Origin: Delftia tsuruhatensis | Lineage (GTDB): Bacteria; Pseudomonadota; Gammaproteobacteria; Burkholderiales; Burkholderiaceae_C | Length of the DNA stretch: 64,000 bases | Assembly (NCBI RefSeq): GCF_903815225.1 | Contig: NZ_LR813084.1 | Span: forward strand, 1,964,501 to 2,028,500 | Direction of reading: 5' to 3' | Shown here: one piece after another, positions 47,976 through 57,666 of the stretch | Layout of the letters: every line of letters starts with the position of its first letter | Position numbering within the stretch: the first letter of the stretch is position 1 | Notes under the pieces: generated by a model | The model's input: only the letters and a program-made list of their open reading frames with translations | The model's database searches: none | Told to the model about the DNA's origin: nothing | Translations under genes and position numbers: made by a program

Positions 47976-48036
47976 CGCGCGCGTACATTCCTACTATCAC
48001 GGCCCGTTTGCACCAGCGACGGGCCGTTTTGCGTTT
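47958..48036 (+). promoter_or_regulatory. Leucine attenuator: antiterminator and terminator
   Basis: Terminator: ACGGCCCGT (47999-48007) pairs with ACGGGCCGT (48019-48027), then TTTT-GCG-TTT. The alternative pairing uses AACGGGC at 47958-47964 with GCCCGTT at 48002-48008, a 7-bp antiterminator that blocks the left terminator arm. AACGGGC lies within leuL codons 12-15; a ribosome at the Leu codons leaves it free, while one at the stop codon covers it. The layout fits classical leucine attenuation. Confidence 0.85.
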
Positions 48037-48096
48037 GTGGGGTCGCTGGAGCCGGCGGGTCTTGTTTTTACCTAGACGATAGAAAGCTCTTCAGCC

Positions 48097-49782
48097 ATGC
48101 TGCAAAACCCTTCGACCAAGTACCGTCCCTTCGCTCCCGTGCGCCTCAAAGACCGCACCTGGCCCGATGCGGTGATCACCAAGCCCCCGGTCTGGTGCAG
48201 CGTGGACCTGCGCGACGGCAATCAGGCGCTGATCGAGCCCATGGACATCGATCGCAAGATGCGCATGTTCGAGCAACTGGTGAAGATCGGCTTCAAGGAG
48301 ATCGAGGTCGGCTTTCCCTCCGCATCCCAGGTCGAATTCGACTTCATGCGCAAGCTCATCGAGGAAAACCGCATTCCTGATGACGTCACCATCCAGGTGT
48401 TGACCCAGGCGCGCGAGCACCTGATCCGCCGCACCTTCGAGGCCCTCGAGGGCGTGCCACGTGCCATCGTCCACCTCTACAACGCCACGGCGCCGGTGAT
48501 GCGCCGCGTGGTGCTGAACATGAGCGAGGACGAGATCGTCGAGCTGGCCGCCAGCAACGCGCGGATGTTCACCGAGATCGCCGCCAACTACCCGCAGACG
48601 CAATGGACGTTCCAGTATTCGCCCGAGATGTACTCGGACACCGAACTGGAGTTTTCCAAGCGCGTCATCGATGCCGTGACCGATGTCTGGCAGCCTACGC
48701 CCGAGAACAAGTGCATCATCAACCTGCCCACCACGGTCGAGCATTCCACGCCCAACATCTTCGCCGACATGGTCGAGTGGACGCATCGCAACATCAAGCG
48801 CCGCGACTCCATCGTGCTGTGCGTGCACCCGCACAACGACCGTGGCACCGGCACGGCCACGGCCGAGCTGGCCTTGATGGCGGGTGCCGACCGCCTCGAA
48901 GGCTGCCTGTTCGGCAATGGGGAGCGCACCGGCAACCTCGATGTGGTCAACGTGGCATTGAACATGTACATCCAGGGCGTGTCCCCGGGGTTGGACTTCT
49001 CCGACATCGACGGCATCCGCAGCACGGTCGAGCACTGCAACCAGCTGCCCGTGCATCCGCGCCACCCCTATGTGGGAGACCTGGTCTATACCTCGTTCTC
49101 GGGCTCGCACCAGGATGCGATCAAGAAGGCATTCTCGGACCGCAAGGAAGGCGACATCTGGGACATGCCCTATCTGCCCATCGATCCCAAGGACCTGGGC
49201 CGCAGCTACGAGGCCGTGATCCGTGTCAACAGCCAGTCGGGCAAGGGCGGCATCGCCTACCTGCTCGAAAGCGAGTATGGCCTTCAGCTGCCGCGCCGCC
49301 TGCAGATCGAGTTCAGCCAGGTCGTGCAGCGCGAGATGGATGCCAGCGGCAAGGAGCTGGCGGCCGCTGACCTGTGGAGCCTGTTCCAGCGCGAGTACGG
49401 CCTGCAATCCGTGCAGGCACCGCAGTACCGCCTCAGCGAGTCCGATGGCGTGGTCAGCCTGTCTGCCGACCTGGCCGTCGAAGGCGGCAGGCGCACGGTG
49501 CAGGCCCAGGGGACGGGGCCCATCGATGCGTTCGTGCAGGCCCTGGGCGAGCACAGCGGACGTGCCGTGCGCGTGCTCGACTACATCGAGCATGCCATCG
49601 GCGAGGGCGCCAATGCCAAGGCCATCGCCTACGTGGAGCTGCGTGTGGACGAGTCGCATGTGTGCTTTGGCGTCGGGGTTGATGCGAATATCGTTTCCGC
49701 GTCCTTCCGGGCCATCATCTCGGGCTTGCAGCGCGTGCCTGCCGCCGAAAATGCCGTGGCGCAGGAGGCGGTCGCCGCCTGA
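48097..49782 (+). CDS. leuA: 2-isopropylmalate synthase, long form
   Basis: 561 residues. DRE-TIM metallolyase domain: [17 protein letters not shown] near 35, [57 protein letters not shown]; then linker and the C-terminal LeuA regulatory domain (feedback by leucine). It condenses 2-ketoisovalerate and acetyl-CoA. It is of the longer LeuA class also seen in actinobacteria. Preceded by the leucine attenuator. Confidence 0.95.
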   Translation: MLQNPSTKYRPFAPVRLKDRTWPDAVITKPPVWCSVDLRDGNQALIEPMDIDRKMRMFEQLVKIGFKEIEVGFPSASQVEFDFMRKLIEENRIPDDVTIQVLTQAREHLIRRTFEALEGVPRAIVHLYNATAPVMRRVVLNMSEDEIVELAASNARMFTEIAANYPQTQWTFQYSPEMYSDTELEFSKRVIDAVTDVWQPTPENKCIINLPTTVEHSTPNIFADMVEWTHRNIKRRDSIVLCVHPHNDRGTGTATAELALMAGADRLEGCLFGNGERTGNLDVVNVALNMYIQGVSPGLDFSDIDGIRSTVEHCNQLPVHPRHPYVGDLVYTSFSGSHQDAIKKAFSDRKEGDIWDMPYLPIDPKDLGRSYEAVIRVNSQSGKGGIAYLLESEYGLQLPRRLQIEFSQVVQREMDASGKELAAADLWSLFQREYGLQSVQAPQYRLSESDGVVSLSADLAVEGGRRTVQAQGTGPIDAFVQALGEHSGRAVRVLDYIEHAIGEGANAKAIAYVELRVDESHVCFGVGVDANIVSASFRAIISGLQRVPAAENAVAQEAVAA

Positions 49783-49795
49783 CGCCACCTTCACG

Positions 49796-49828
49796 AGCCG
49801 GTGCAGCCACGAGCGCACCGGCTTTTTT
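49796..49828 (+). terminator. Intrinsic terminator after the first leuA
   Basis: Arms AGCCGGTGC and GCACCGGCT around a 10-base loop, then six T. It separates the two leuA genes transcriptionally. Confidence 0.9.
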
Positions 49829-49878
49829 CATCGCCTGCCCCGCAGGCGTTCGCATCCACAAGAAAGACGAGACTCCCC

Positions 49879-51417
49879 ATGACCGATCAACTGATCATTT
49901 TCGATACCACCTTGCGCGACGGCGAACAGTCGCCTGGCGCCTCCATGACCCGCGACGAAAAGCTGCGCATCGCGCGCCAGCTCGAGCGGCTGAGGGTCGA
50001 TGTGATCGAGGCCGGTTTCGCGGCGAGCTCCAACGGCGACTTCGAGTCGGTGCAGGCGATCGCGCGCGCCATCAAGGACTCGACCATCTGCTCGCTGGCG
50101 CGAGCCAACGACCGCGACATCGCGCGCGCCGCCGAGGCGCTCAAGGACGCCAACCGCGCACGCATCCACACCTTCATCGCGACCAGTGCGCTGCACATGG
50201 AAAAGAAGCTGCGCATGACGCCCGAGCAGGTGCTGGAGCAGGCGCGCCAGTCCGTGCGTTTCGCGCGCAACCTGATTGCCGACATCGAGTTCAGCCCCGA
50301 GGATGGCTACCGCAGTGACCCGGATTTCCTCTGTCGCGTCATCGAGACCGTGATCGCCGAAGGCGCGACCACGATCAATGTGCCCGATACCGTGGGCTAC
50401 GCCATCCCCGAGCTCTACGGCGCCTTCATCAAAAATCTGCGCGAGCGCGTGCCCAACAGCGACAAGGCCGTCTGGAGCGTGCATTGCCACAACGACCTGG
50501 GCATGGCGGTGGCCAATTCGCTGGCCGGCGTCAAGCTCGGTGGCGCGCGCCAGATCGAGTGCACCATCAACGGCCTGGGTGAGCGCGCGGGCAACTGCTC
50601 GCTCGAGGAGGTGGTGATGGCCGTCAAGACGCGCAGGGACTACTTCGGCCTGGACGTCAACATCGATGCCCAGCACATCGTGGCCGCCAGCCGCATGGTC
50701 AGCCAGACCACGGGCTTCGTTGTGCAGCCCAACAAGGCCGTGGTGGGGGCCAACGCATTCGCCCATGCATCGGGCATCCATCAGGATGGTGTGCTCAAGG
50801 CGCGCGACACCTACGAGATCATGCGCGCCGAGGATGTGGGCTGGAGCGCCAACAAGATCGTGCTGGGCAAGCTCAGCGGCCGCAATGCCTTCAAGCAGCG
50901 CCTGCAGGAGCTGGGTGTGGAACTCGACAGCGAGGCTGCGATCAATACGGCTTTCGCGGCCTTCAAGGAACTGGCCGACCGCAAGAGCGAGATCTTCGAT
51001 GAGGACATCCTGGCCCTGGTCACCGAGCAGGGTGCCCATCAGCAGGCCGATCCCTTTCAGTTCATCTCGCTGGCCCAGCAAAGCGAGACGGGTGAGCGAC
51101 CGCACGCTTCGGTGGTCTTCAGTCGCGAGGGCCGGGAGATCAAGGCGCAGTCCGACGGCAACGGCCCGGTCGATGCCTCCTTCAAGGCCATCGAGTCCGA
51201 GGTGCGAAGCGGTGCCGAGATGCTGCTGTATTCGGTGAATGCCATCAGCGGCTCCACGGAGAGCCAGGGGGAAGTGACCGTTCGCCTCCAGCGCAGCGGC
51301 CGTGTGGTCAACGGGGTTGGGGCAGACCCTGACATCGTCGTGGCCTCTGCCAAGGCCTATCTGAGCGCGCTCAACAAATTACACAGCAATGCGGAGGTCG
51401 TGGCTGCGCAGGGGTGA
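49879..51417 (+). CDS. leuA: 2-isopropylmalate synthase, standard form
   Basis: 512 residues from [20 protein letters not shown], the bacterial TIGR00973-type LeuA. Metal and substrate residues: [58 protein letters not shown]-terminal regulatory domain near 380-505. It is not close in sequence to the first leuA. It lacks a leader peptide, and the terminator at 49796 separates it, so the two genes are probably regulated differently. Confidence 0.95.
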   Translation: MTDQLIIFDTTLRDGEQSPGASMTRDEKLRIARQLERLRVDVIEAGFAASSNGDFESVQAIARAIKDSTICSLARANDRDIARAAEALKDANRARIHTFIATSALHMEKKLRMTPEQVLEQARQSVRFARNLIADIEFSPEDGYRSDPDFLCRVIETVIAEGATTINVPDTVGYAIPELYGAFIKNLRERVPNSDKAVWSVHCHNDLGMAVANSLAGVKLGGARQIECTINGLGERAGNCSLEEVVMAVKTRRDYFGLDVNIDAQHIVAASRMVSQTTGFVVQPNKAVVGANAFAHASGIHQDGVLKARDTYEIMRAEDVGWSANKIVLGKLSGRNAFKQRLQELGVELDSEAAINTAFAAFKELADRKSEIFDEDILALVTEQGAHQQADPFQFISLAQQSETGERPHASVVFSREGREIKAQSDGNGPVDASFKAIESEVRSGAEMLLYSVNAISGSTESQGEVTVRLQRSGRVVNGVGADPDIVVASAKAYLSALNKLHSNAEVVAAQG

Positions 51418-51442
51418 GCACTCGCCTTATAATTTCACTTAA

Positions 51443-51494
51443 ATTATCGAAAAGTCGCACAAGTTATTGTCACGGTGCGACTTTTTCGATTAAT
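51443..51494 (+). terminator. Long AT-based hairpin after the second leuA
   Basis: Left arm 51443-51460 and right arm 51475-51494 are complementary over about 18 bp with two extra T on the right; the core is GAAAAGTCGCAC/GTGCGACTTTTTC. A T5 run is inside the right arm. TATAAT at 51428-51433 lies just upstream, so the region could also start a short RNA. Confidence 0.6.
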
Positions 51495-51535
51495 GTAAGG
51501 CCTAGTCACAATTTCTTGCTGCTTGGAGCATCCCC

Positions 51536-52633
51536 ATGCCCACCCTACGCCGTGCCCGTCTCGGTCGATTTGCTCAGGTGCTGTCCCTTCTGGCACTGAG
51601 TTGTGCTCTCACCGCCCCCGGCGCGCATGCCGCACCGGCCAAGAAAGTTGTCAAGAAGCAGGTGGCTGTCGCCCCCGCCAAGAAAAAGGCTGTGAAGGAG
51701 CGCGCCACGGCGGCACCTCAGGGCAAGCGCGTGGCCAAGAGCGCGCGTCAGCCCAGCCGTGTGGCGGCGCGCAGTGCCGCCAGTCCGATCCGTGCCGTGG
51801 CCTACGAGCCGCGACTGTCCTTCGGCCAGATGGCCGGCCTGCACGCCGTGGCCGATCCGCTGGACCTCAAGAGCAGCGTGGCCCTGGTGCTGGACCAGGA
51901 TACGCATGAGGTGCTGCTGAGCAAGAACGACCATGCCGTGCTGCCCATTGCCTCGCTGACCAAGCTGATGACCGGTCTGCTGATCTCGCAGGCACGCCTG
52001 CCGATGGATGAGGCCATCACCATCACGCAGGACGATGTGGATACCGAGAAGGGCAGCAGTTCGCGTCTGGCCGTGGGCACCACGCTCACGCGCGCCGAGA
52101 TGCTGCACCTGGCCCTGATGTCCAGCGAGAACCGCGCCGCCCATGCGCTGGGCCGCACGTTCCCTGGCGGGCTGGATGCCTTCGTCCAGCAGATGAATGC
52201 CAAGGCGCGCCTGCTGGGCATGACCGACACCCGTTACGTGGAGCCCACGGGCCTGTCCAGTCGCAACCAGTCCAGCGCCCGCGATCTGGCGGTGCTGGTC
52301 AACGTGGCGCACAGCGATCCGCTGGTGCGCGAGTACACGACCTCGCCGGGCTATGAGGTGGCCGTGGGTCGCCGCACGCTGCAGTACAACAACACCAATC
52401 GCCTGGTGCTCAGCCCGACCTGGGACATCGGTCTGCAAAAGACGGGCTATATCTCCGAGGCGGGTCGCTGTCTTGTCATGCAGGCCCAGGTGGCCGGTCG
52501 CAAGCTCATCATGGTCTTTCTGGACTCCGCGGGCAAATTCAGCCGCCTGGGCGACGCCGAACGCGTGCGCCACTGGGTGGAATCCATGGGGCAGGTGGCT
52601 GGTGATTCCATGATCCACAAGGTCAAGGGCTGA
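51536..52633 (+). CDS. pbpG: D-alanyl-D-alanine endopeptidase (PBP7/8-like)
   Basis: 365 residues. Signal peptide cleaved near GAHAA, then a Lys/Ala-rich basic linker (residues 33-85). Peptidase S11 domain with SLTK (active Ser), SEN and KTG motifs. It cuts peptidoglycan cross-links in the periplasm. ATG at 51536 follows GGAG. A perfect hairpin lies past the stop. Confidence 0.93.
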   Translation: MPTLRRARLGRFAQVLSLLALSCALTAPGAHAAPAKKVVKKQVAVAPAKKKAVKERATAAPQGKRVAKSARQPSRVAARSAASPIRAVAYEPRLSFGQMAGLHAVADPLDLKSSVALVLDQDTHEVLLSKNDHAVLPIASLTKLMTGLLISQARLPMDEAITITQDDVDTEKGSSSRLAVGTTLTRAEMLHLALMSSENRAAHALGRTFPGGLDAFVQQMNAKARLLGMTDTRYVEPTGLSSRNQSSARDLAVLVNVAHSDPLVREYTTSPGYEVAVGRRTLQYNNTNRLVLSPTWDIGLQKTGYISEAGRCLVMQAQVAGRKLIMVFLDSAGKFSRLGDAERVRHWVESMGQVAGDSMIHKVKG

Positions 52634-52650
52634 GCCTGTCCGGCGGCGGT

Positions 52651-52700
52651 CCTCCTGCAATAACAAAGGCGCCTTCGGGCGCCTTTGTTATTGCAGGAGG
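52651..52700. terminator. Perfect 23-bp hairpin with UUCG loop
   Basis: The left arm 52651-52673 and right arm 52678-52700 are exactly complementary, closed by TTCG between C and G. The sequence reads identically on both strands apart from the loop, so it is a bidirectional terminator between convergent pbpG and iclR. The T-rich part (TTTGTTATT) is inside the stem. Confidence 0.85.
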
Positions 52701-52712
52701 GGTTGCCACGGC

Positions 52713-53540
52713 TCAGTGGCTGCGGGTGTAGGGGCCGGGCGTGGGGGGAGGGGGTGCTGGCCTTGCCGCATGGAAGCCCAGTGCCCCGGAGATTTCCTGG
52801 GCCGTGGCCTGGAGCTTGGACATCCAGCTCTCGTCCAGCCGGTCGGCGGGGGCGGAGATCGACAGTCCGGCCACCAGCTTGCCCTGATCGTCGTAGATGC
52901 CGGCGGCCATGCAGCGCACGCCCAGCTCCAGCTCCTCGTTGTCGCGGGCCACGCCGTGATGGCGGGCCTTGTCCAGTTCATTTTCCAGGTCGGCGAGCCG
53001 GGTGATGCTGAAATGCGTCTTGCCGGGCAGGCCGGTGCGTGTGGCATAGGCGCGTACCTGCTGCGCATCGTCTGCGGCAAGGAAGAGCTTGCCGTTGGAG
53101 GTCAGGTGCAATGGTGCATGGCCGCCGATGGCTCGCACCACCTGCATGCCCGAGCGCTCGCTGTATGCGCGTTCCACATAGACGATCTCGTCACCCTGGC
53201 GCACGCTGAGGCTGACCGGCTGCTGGATCTGCTTGTGCAACTGGCGCATGGGAATGAGGGCGGCCTCGCGCACGTTCAGGCGGGCCTTCACCAGGTTGCC
53301 CAGCTCCAGAAAGCGCATGCCCAGGCGGTAGCTGCCCGATTCCGGCCGGTCCACGAAGCGGCCGGTGGCCAGATCATTGAGGATGCGGTGCGTGGTCGAG
53401 GGGTGCAGGCCGGTGCGTTCGCTGATCTCCTTGAGCGATACCGCTTCCTCGCGCGAGGCCAACACGTCGATCAACGTGAACATGCGTTCCAGGACCTGGA
53501 CGCTGGGCTTTAAGGAGGCCGCGTTATCGTCTTTTTTCAT
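52713..53540 (-). CDS. IclR family transcriptional regulator
   Basis: 275 residues from MKKDDNAASLKPSVQVLERM. N-terminal winged helix (SLKEISERTGLHPSTTHRILNDL, about 35-58) and the IclR effector domain (ISLSVRQGDE-like segment SLSVRQGDEIVYVERA, HAPLHLTSNGKLFLA, NEELELGVRCMAAGIYDD). Such proteins often control aromatic or carboxylate catabolism. Target genes unknown; the nearest neighbours are housekeeping genes. An in-frame extension upstream is not used. Confidence 0.92.
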   Translation of the reverse strand: MKKDDNAASLKPSVQVLERMFTLIDVLASREEAVSLKEISERTGLHPSTTHRILNDLATGRFVDRPESGSYRLGMRFLELGNLVKARLNVREAALIPMRQLHKQIQQPVSLSVRQGDEIVYVERAYSERSGMQVVRAIGGHAPLHLTSNGKLFLAADDAQQVRAYATRTGLPGKTHFSITRLADLENELDKARHHGVARDNEELELGVRCMAAGIYDDQGKLVAGLSISAPADRLDESWMSKLQATAQEISGALGFHAARPAPPPPTPGPYTRSH

Positions 53541-53658
53541 GGGGCGGAGAGGGATTTCGGGATTGGGCCATTCTAGTGCCGTGGCGGTATGAATGCGGTC
53601 GGCAAAAGAATGCCGTGCATATAAGAAATGTCGCCGTGGCGCGCAGGGCCTTGCAGTG

Positions 53659-55190
<1,532 letters not shown>

Positions 55191-55195
55191 GATGG

Positions 55196-55245
55196 AAGAC
55201 TGCTGCAAAGTGGGGTCGGGCTGGCGCTTGCTGAGCAGCAGTCTT
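55196..55245 (-). promoter_or_regulatory. 11-bp inverted repeat in the aat leader
   Basis: AAGACTGCTGC (55196-55206) and GCAGCAGTCTT (55235-55245) are exact complements around a 28-base spacer, directly upstream of the aat start codon. It could fold as an RNA hairpin or bind a regulator. Confidence 0.35.
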
Positions 55246-55426
55246 GCACAAACCGCGCTGGCGAGGGTTGCGTGGATGCGAGAGGGCTGGCTTGCCGGGG
55301 TAAGTGAAACTCCTACGCCGCCTCGTCGCGCAAGGGGACAGCGCCAGGCTGTTGCCTTGGCTATGCTGGCCGTGTCTTCTCGCGGATGCCTGCTTTCGCT
55401 GCGAAGACATCGAAGGAGGATGAGCG

Positions 55427-55753
55427 ATGTTTTTCAGCAAACTCTTTGGTGCAAGCCTTGCCGAGCCACGCTATATCCGTCGCACGCGTGCCTACCTGCA
55501 AGAGGCCCGCATGGCGATGCTGGAGCACACCATTGCCGCAGAGTACTACCAGTCCTCGGCGGACATGTATGCCGAGCGTGCTGCCAGGCTGGAGGAGGAG
55601 CTGCGGGCCTGGGAAGAGGGTGTGCAGCAGTCCAGGGCTGCCCACGGCGCACGCCGCGGCCATGCCAGGCATCCCAAGCCGGCGACGGTGGAGCCCGCCA
55701 CGGCTCCTGCAGCGCCCAGCGCACCCACGGTAGGGATGGTGAGGGCGGCCTGA
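55427..55753 (+). CDS. Small hypothetical protein
   Basis: 108 residues from MFFSKLFGASLAEPRYIRRT, with GGAGG before the ATG. The first 65 residues are amphipathic and likely coiled coil (RTRAYLQEARMAMLEHTIAA and ERAARLEEELRAWEEGV). The tail is Ala/Pro/His-rich, ending VGMVRAA. No signal peptide. I do not recognise the family. Confidence 0.65.
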   Translation: MFFSKLFGASLAEPRYIRRTRAYLQEARMAMLEHTIAAEYYQSSADMYAERAARLEEELRAWEEGVQQSRAAHGARRGHARHPKPATVEPATAPAAPSAPTVGMVRAA

Positions 55754-55761
55754 GCAAAGAA

Positions 55762-55793
55762 AAAAGCCTGCATGCGGTGGCATGCAGGCTTTT
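55762..55793 (-). terminator. Intrinsic terminator shared by the tRNA cluster and small gene
   Basis: Arms AAAAGCCTGCATGC (55762-55775) and GCATGCAGGCTTTT (55780-55793). On the minus strand TTTTTT follows directly, which ends the tRNA transcript. On the plus strand the T tract is shorter and may end the small gene. Confidence 0.85.
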
Positions 55794-55797
55794 CATC

Positions 55798-55873
55798 TGG
55801 CTCCTCAACCTGGGCTCGAACCAGGGACCTACGGATTAACAGTCCGGCGCTCTACCGACTGAGCTATTGAGGA
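55798..55873 (-). tRNA. tRNA-Asn (GTT), copy 3 in transcript order
   Basis: 76 bases with encoded CCA. Acceptor stem TCCTCAA/TTGAGGA, anticodon GTT in CTGTTAATC, TTCGAGC T loop. Differs from the first copy at one position (C in the D arm where the first copy has T). Confidence 0.97.
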
Positions 55874-55918
55874 ATATGTCGGTGTCGAGCCCTGTACGAT
55901 TGCAGGGCTGCTGAATTT

Positions 55919-55994
55919 TGGCTCCTCAACCTGGGCTCGAACCAGGGACCTACGGATTAACAGTCCGGCGCTCTACCGACTGAGCTATTGAGGA
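55919..55994 (-). tRNA. tRNA-Asn (GTT), copy 2 in transcript order
   Basis: 76 bases, identical to the 55798-55873 copy. Spacer to the next copy is 45 bases. Part of a three-tRNA transcript on the minus strand. Confidence 0.97.
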
Positions 55995-56044
55995 ATGTGT
56001 CGGCTGACAGGATCCTGTGCGATTGCAGGATCTGAAAAATTCTT

Positions 56045-56120
56045 TGGCTCCTCAACCTGGGCTCGAACCAGGGACCTACGGATTAACAGTCCGGCGCTCT
56101 ACCAACTGAGCTATTGAGGA
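56045..56120 (-). tRNA. tRNA-Asn (GTT), copy 1 in transcript order
   Basis: 76 bases. First of the array, closest to the promoter. One base differs from the others in the D arm (CAGTTGG rather than CAGTCGG). Anticodon GTT, encoded CCA. Confidence 0.97.
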
Positions 56121-56131
56121 ACAAGACCTAG

Positions 56132-56137
56132 ATTATA
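56132..56137 (-). promoter_or_regulatory. -10 box of the tRNA-Asn array
   Basis: TATAAT on the minus strand, 11 bases before the first tRNA. A TTGACC lies 30 bases upstream, too far to be its -35 box, so the -35 element is unclear. Confidence 0.5.
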
Positions 56138-56222
56138 TGACGTAAAAAACCTGTCGCAGAAAAGTCGGGTCAATTTTTTCAGAAATGCCTTGCACACCGC
56201 CTAGCGTACCGCGTCGCGCGCG

Positions 56223-56726
56223 TCAGGGTTCGGGCCTGAACCACAGCCAAACCAGCACGCAGCCCATGCAGGTCAGGGCCACCCCTTGTACCCAGGCGGG
56301 CGGGCGCGTCCACAACAGCACCACGGCGCACAGGCCCATCATGGCGGTGGCGCTCCATTTGGCGCGCCGGCTCACGCAGCCGCCACGGGCCCAGTTGCGC
56401 AGCATGGGGCCGAACAGGCGGTGGCGCCACAGCCAGGTGTGCATGCGCTGGGAGCTGCGCGCGGCTGCCCAGCCCGCCATGAGGACGAAGACCGTGGTGG
56501 GCAGGCCCGGGATGAAGATGCCGGCAATGCCCGTGGCCAGGCTCAGGCACGCGAACAGGTGTAGTGCCCAGCGCAGCGGTGCGGCCGGCATTCGATGCAG
56601 GGGCGGTGGATCGTCATCCTGAGGCGGGGTGGGCTGGGGCGGCTGCGGGGTGGCTGGCGATTGCTGCGCACCGGATTCACGGTCCTCGGGGGGCGTGGTG
56701 GAGGACTCTTTGGCGGTGCTGGGCAT
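56223..56726 (-). CDS. DUF454 (YbaN-like) membrane protein
   Basis: 167 residues. A Pro/Glu-rich cytoplasmic N-terminus (residues 1-45) precedes the DUF454 domain: [29 protein letters not shown] with [20 protein letters not shown], then two further helices. YbaN-type proteins are small inner-membrane proteins of unknown function. Start [10 protein letters not shown] at 56726 or a longer start at 56756. Confidence 0.85.
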   Translation of the reverse strand: MPSTAKESSTTPPEDRESGAQQSPATPQPPQPTPPQDDDPPPLHRMPAAPLRWALHLFACLSLATGIAGIFIPGLPTTVFVLMAGWAAARSSQRMHTWLWRHRLFGPMLRNWARGGCVSRRAKWSATAMMGLCAVVLLWTRPPAWVQGVALTCMGCVLVWLWFRPEP

Positions 56727-56839
56727 GCTGCGATTGTGCCAGCGCGGTGTTGCCATTGCGCCTGAGAGGATGCATGCAACCGCTGGTGCATGGCAGGCTC
56801 TATGCTTGCAATCACATTCCTGCCGTTGTTTGCATTGCC

Positions 56840-57379
56840 ATGACCGTCCGCACCATCTTGAAGATGGGCGATCCGCGCCTGCTGCGCGTCGCCCGGCCCG
56901 TGACCGAGTTCGATACCGATGCGCTGCATCTGCTGCTCAGCGATCTGCTGGACACCATGCATGCGGCCAACGGCGCGGGACTGGCCGCGCCCCAGATCGG
57001 GGTGGACCTGCAGATGGTGGTCTTCGGATCCGGCATGCCCAATCCACGCTATCCCGAAGCGCCGGTGGTGCCTCGCACCGTGCTCATCAATCCATCCCTC
57101 ACGCCTCTCGGGAATGATGAGGAGACGGACTGGGAAGGCTGTCTGTCCGTTCCCGGCATGCGCGGCAAGGTGCCGCGCTGGAGTCGTATCCGCTACACGG
57201 GCTTCGATGTCTTCGGCGATGCCATCGACCGCACGGTGGAGGGCTTTCATGCGCGCGTGGTCCAGCATGAGTGCGACCACCTCTGGGGAAAGCTCTATCC
57301 CATGCGCATGCGCGACTTCAGCCAGTTCGGCTTCACCGACGTGCTGTTCCCGGGGATCAGCGCGGCCGAAGACGATTGA
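56840..57379 (+). CDS. def: Peptide deformylase
   Basis: 179 residues from [20 protein letters not shown]. The three metal motifs are present: [19 protein letters not shown] and QHECDHLWG. It removes the formyl group from nascent proteins. Methionine aminopeptidase, the next enzyme in that process, is encoded at 61952-62767. Annotated copies often occur near fmt; fmt is not here, so this may be one of several deformylases. Confidence 0.96.
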   Translation: MTVRTILKMGDPRLLRVARPVTEFDTDALHLLLSDLLDTMHAANGAGLAAPQIGVDLQMVVFGSGMPNPRYPEAPVVPRTVLINPSLTPLGNDEETDWEGCLSVPGMRGKVPRWSRIRYTGFDVFGDAIDRTVEGFHARVVQHECDHLWGKLYPMRMRDFSQFGFTDVLFPGISAAEDD

Positions 57380-57421
57380 GCCAACGCGCAACCTCCATAT
57401 TTGGCGGTCTCCGGTCAGTTC

Positions 57422-57433
57422 TTTGTATACAAA
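57422..57433. promoter_or_regulatory. 12-bp palindrome upstream of the NCS2 permease
   Basis: TTTGTATACAAA, fully symmetric, about 235 bases before the permease ATG. It resembles GntR-type operators in purine catabolism (inference). The 287-base gap holds no other gene. Confidence 0.5.
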
Positions 57434-57666
57434 TCGGTAGACAATTTTTCCGCACCGGCGCCGTACAGTGGCGCTTCCCGCCCAGGCGGGGATTGTGTGC
57501 GTGCGCCCGCCAAGAGCTGCCCAGCAGCCATGGGGTGCCGCGATGCGGGGTGCTGGAGTGCTCGGTTTGCCAGGCGGTCGGCAGTGGTACGCGGGGGCGT
57601 GCTCGTCCGCGCCGCATGGCCCGTCGCTTTCCAGCGTCCTGCGAACAAGAGGACAAGGAGACTGCG

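Noticed and set aside
56132-56175. TTGACC plus TATAAT as a sigma-70 promoter for the tRNA array
   Set aside because: Spacing is 30 bases, far from 17; only the -10 box is accepted.
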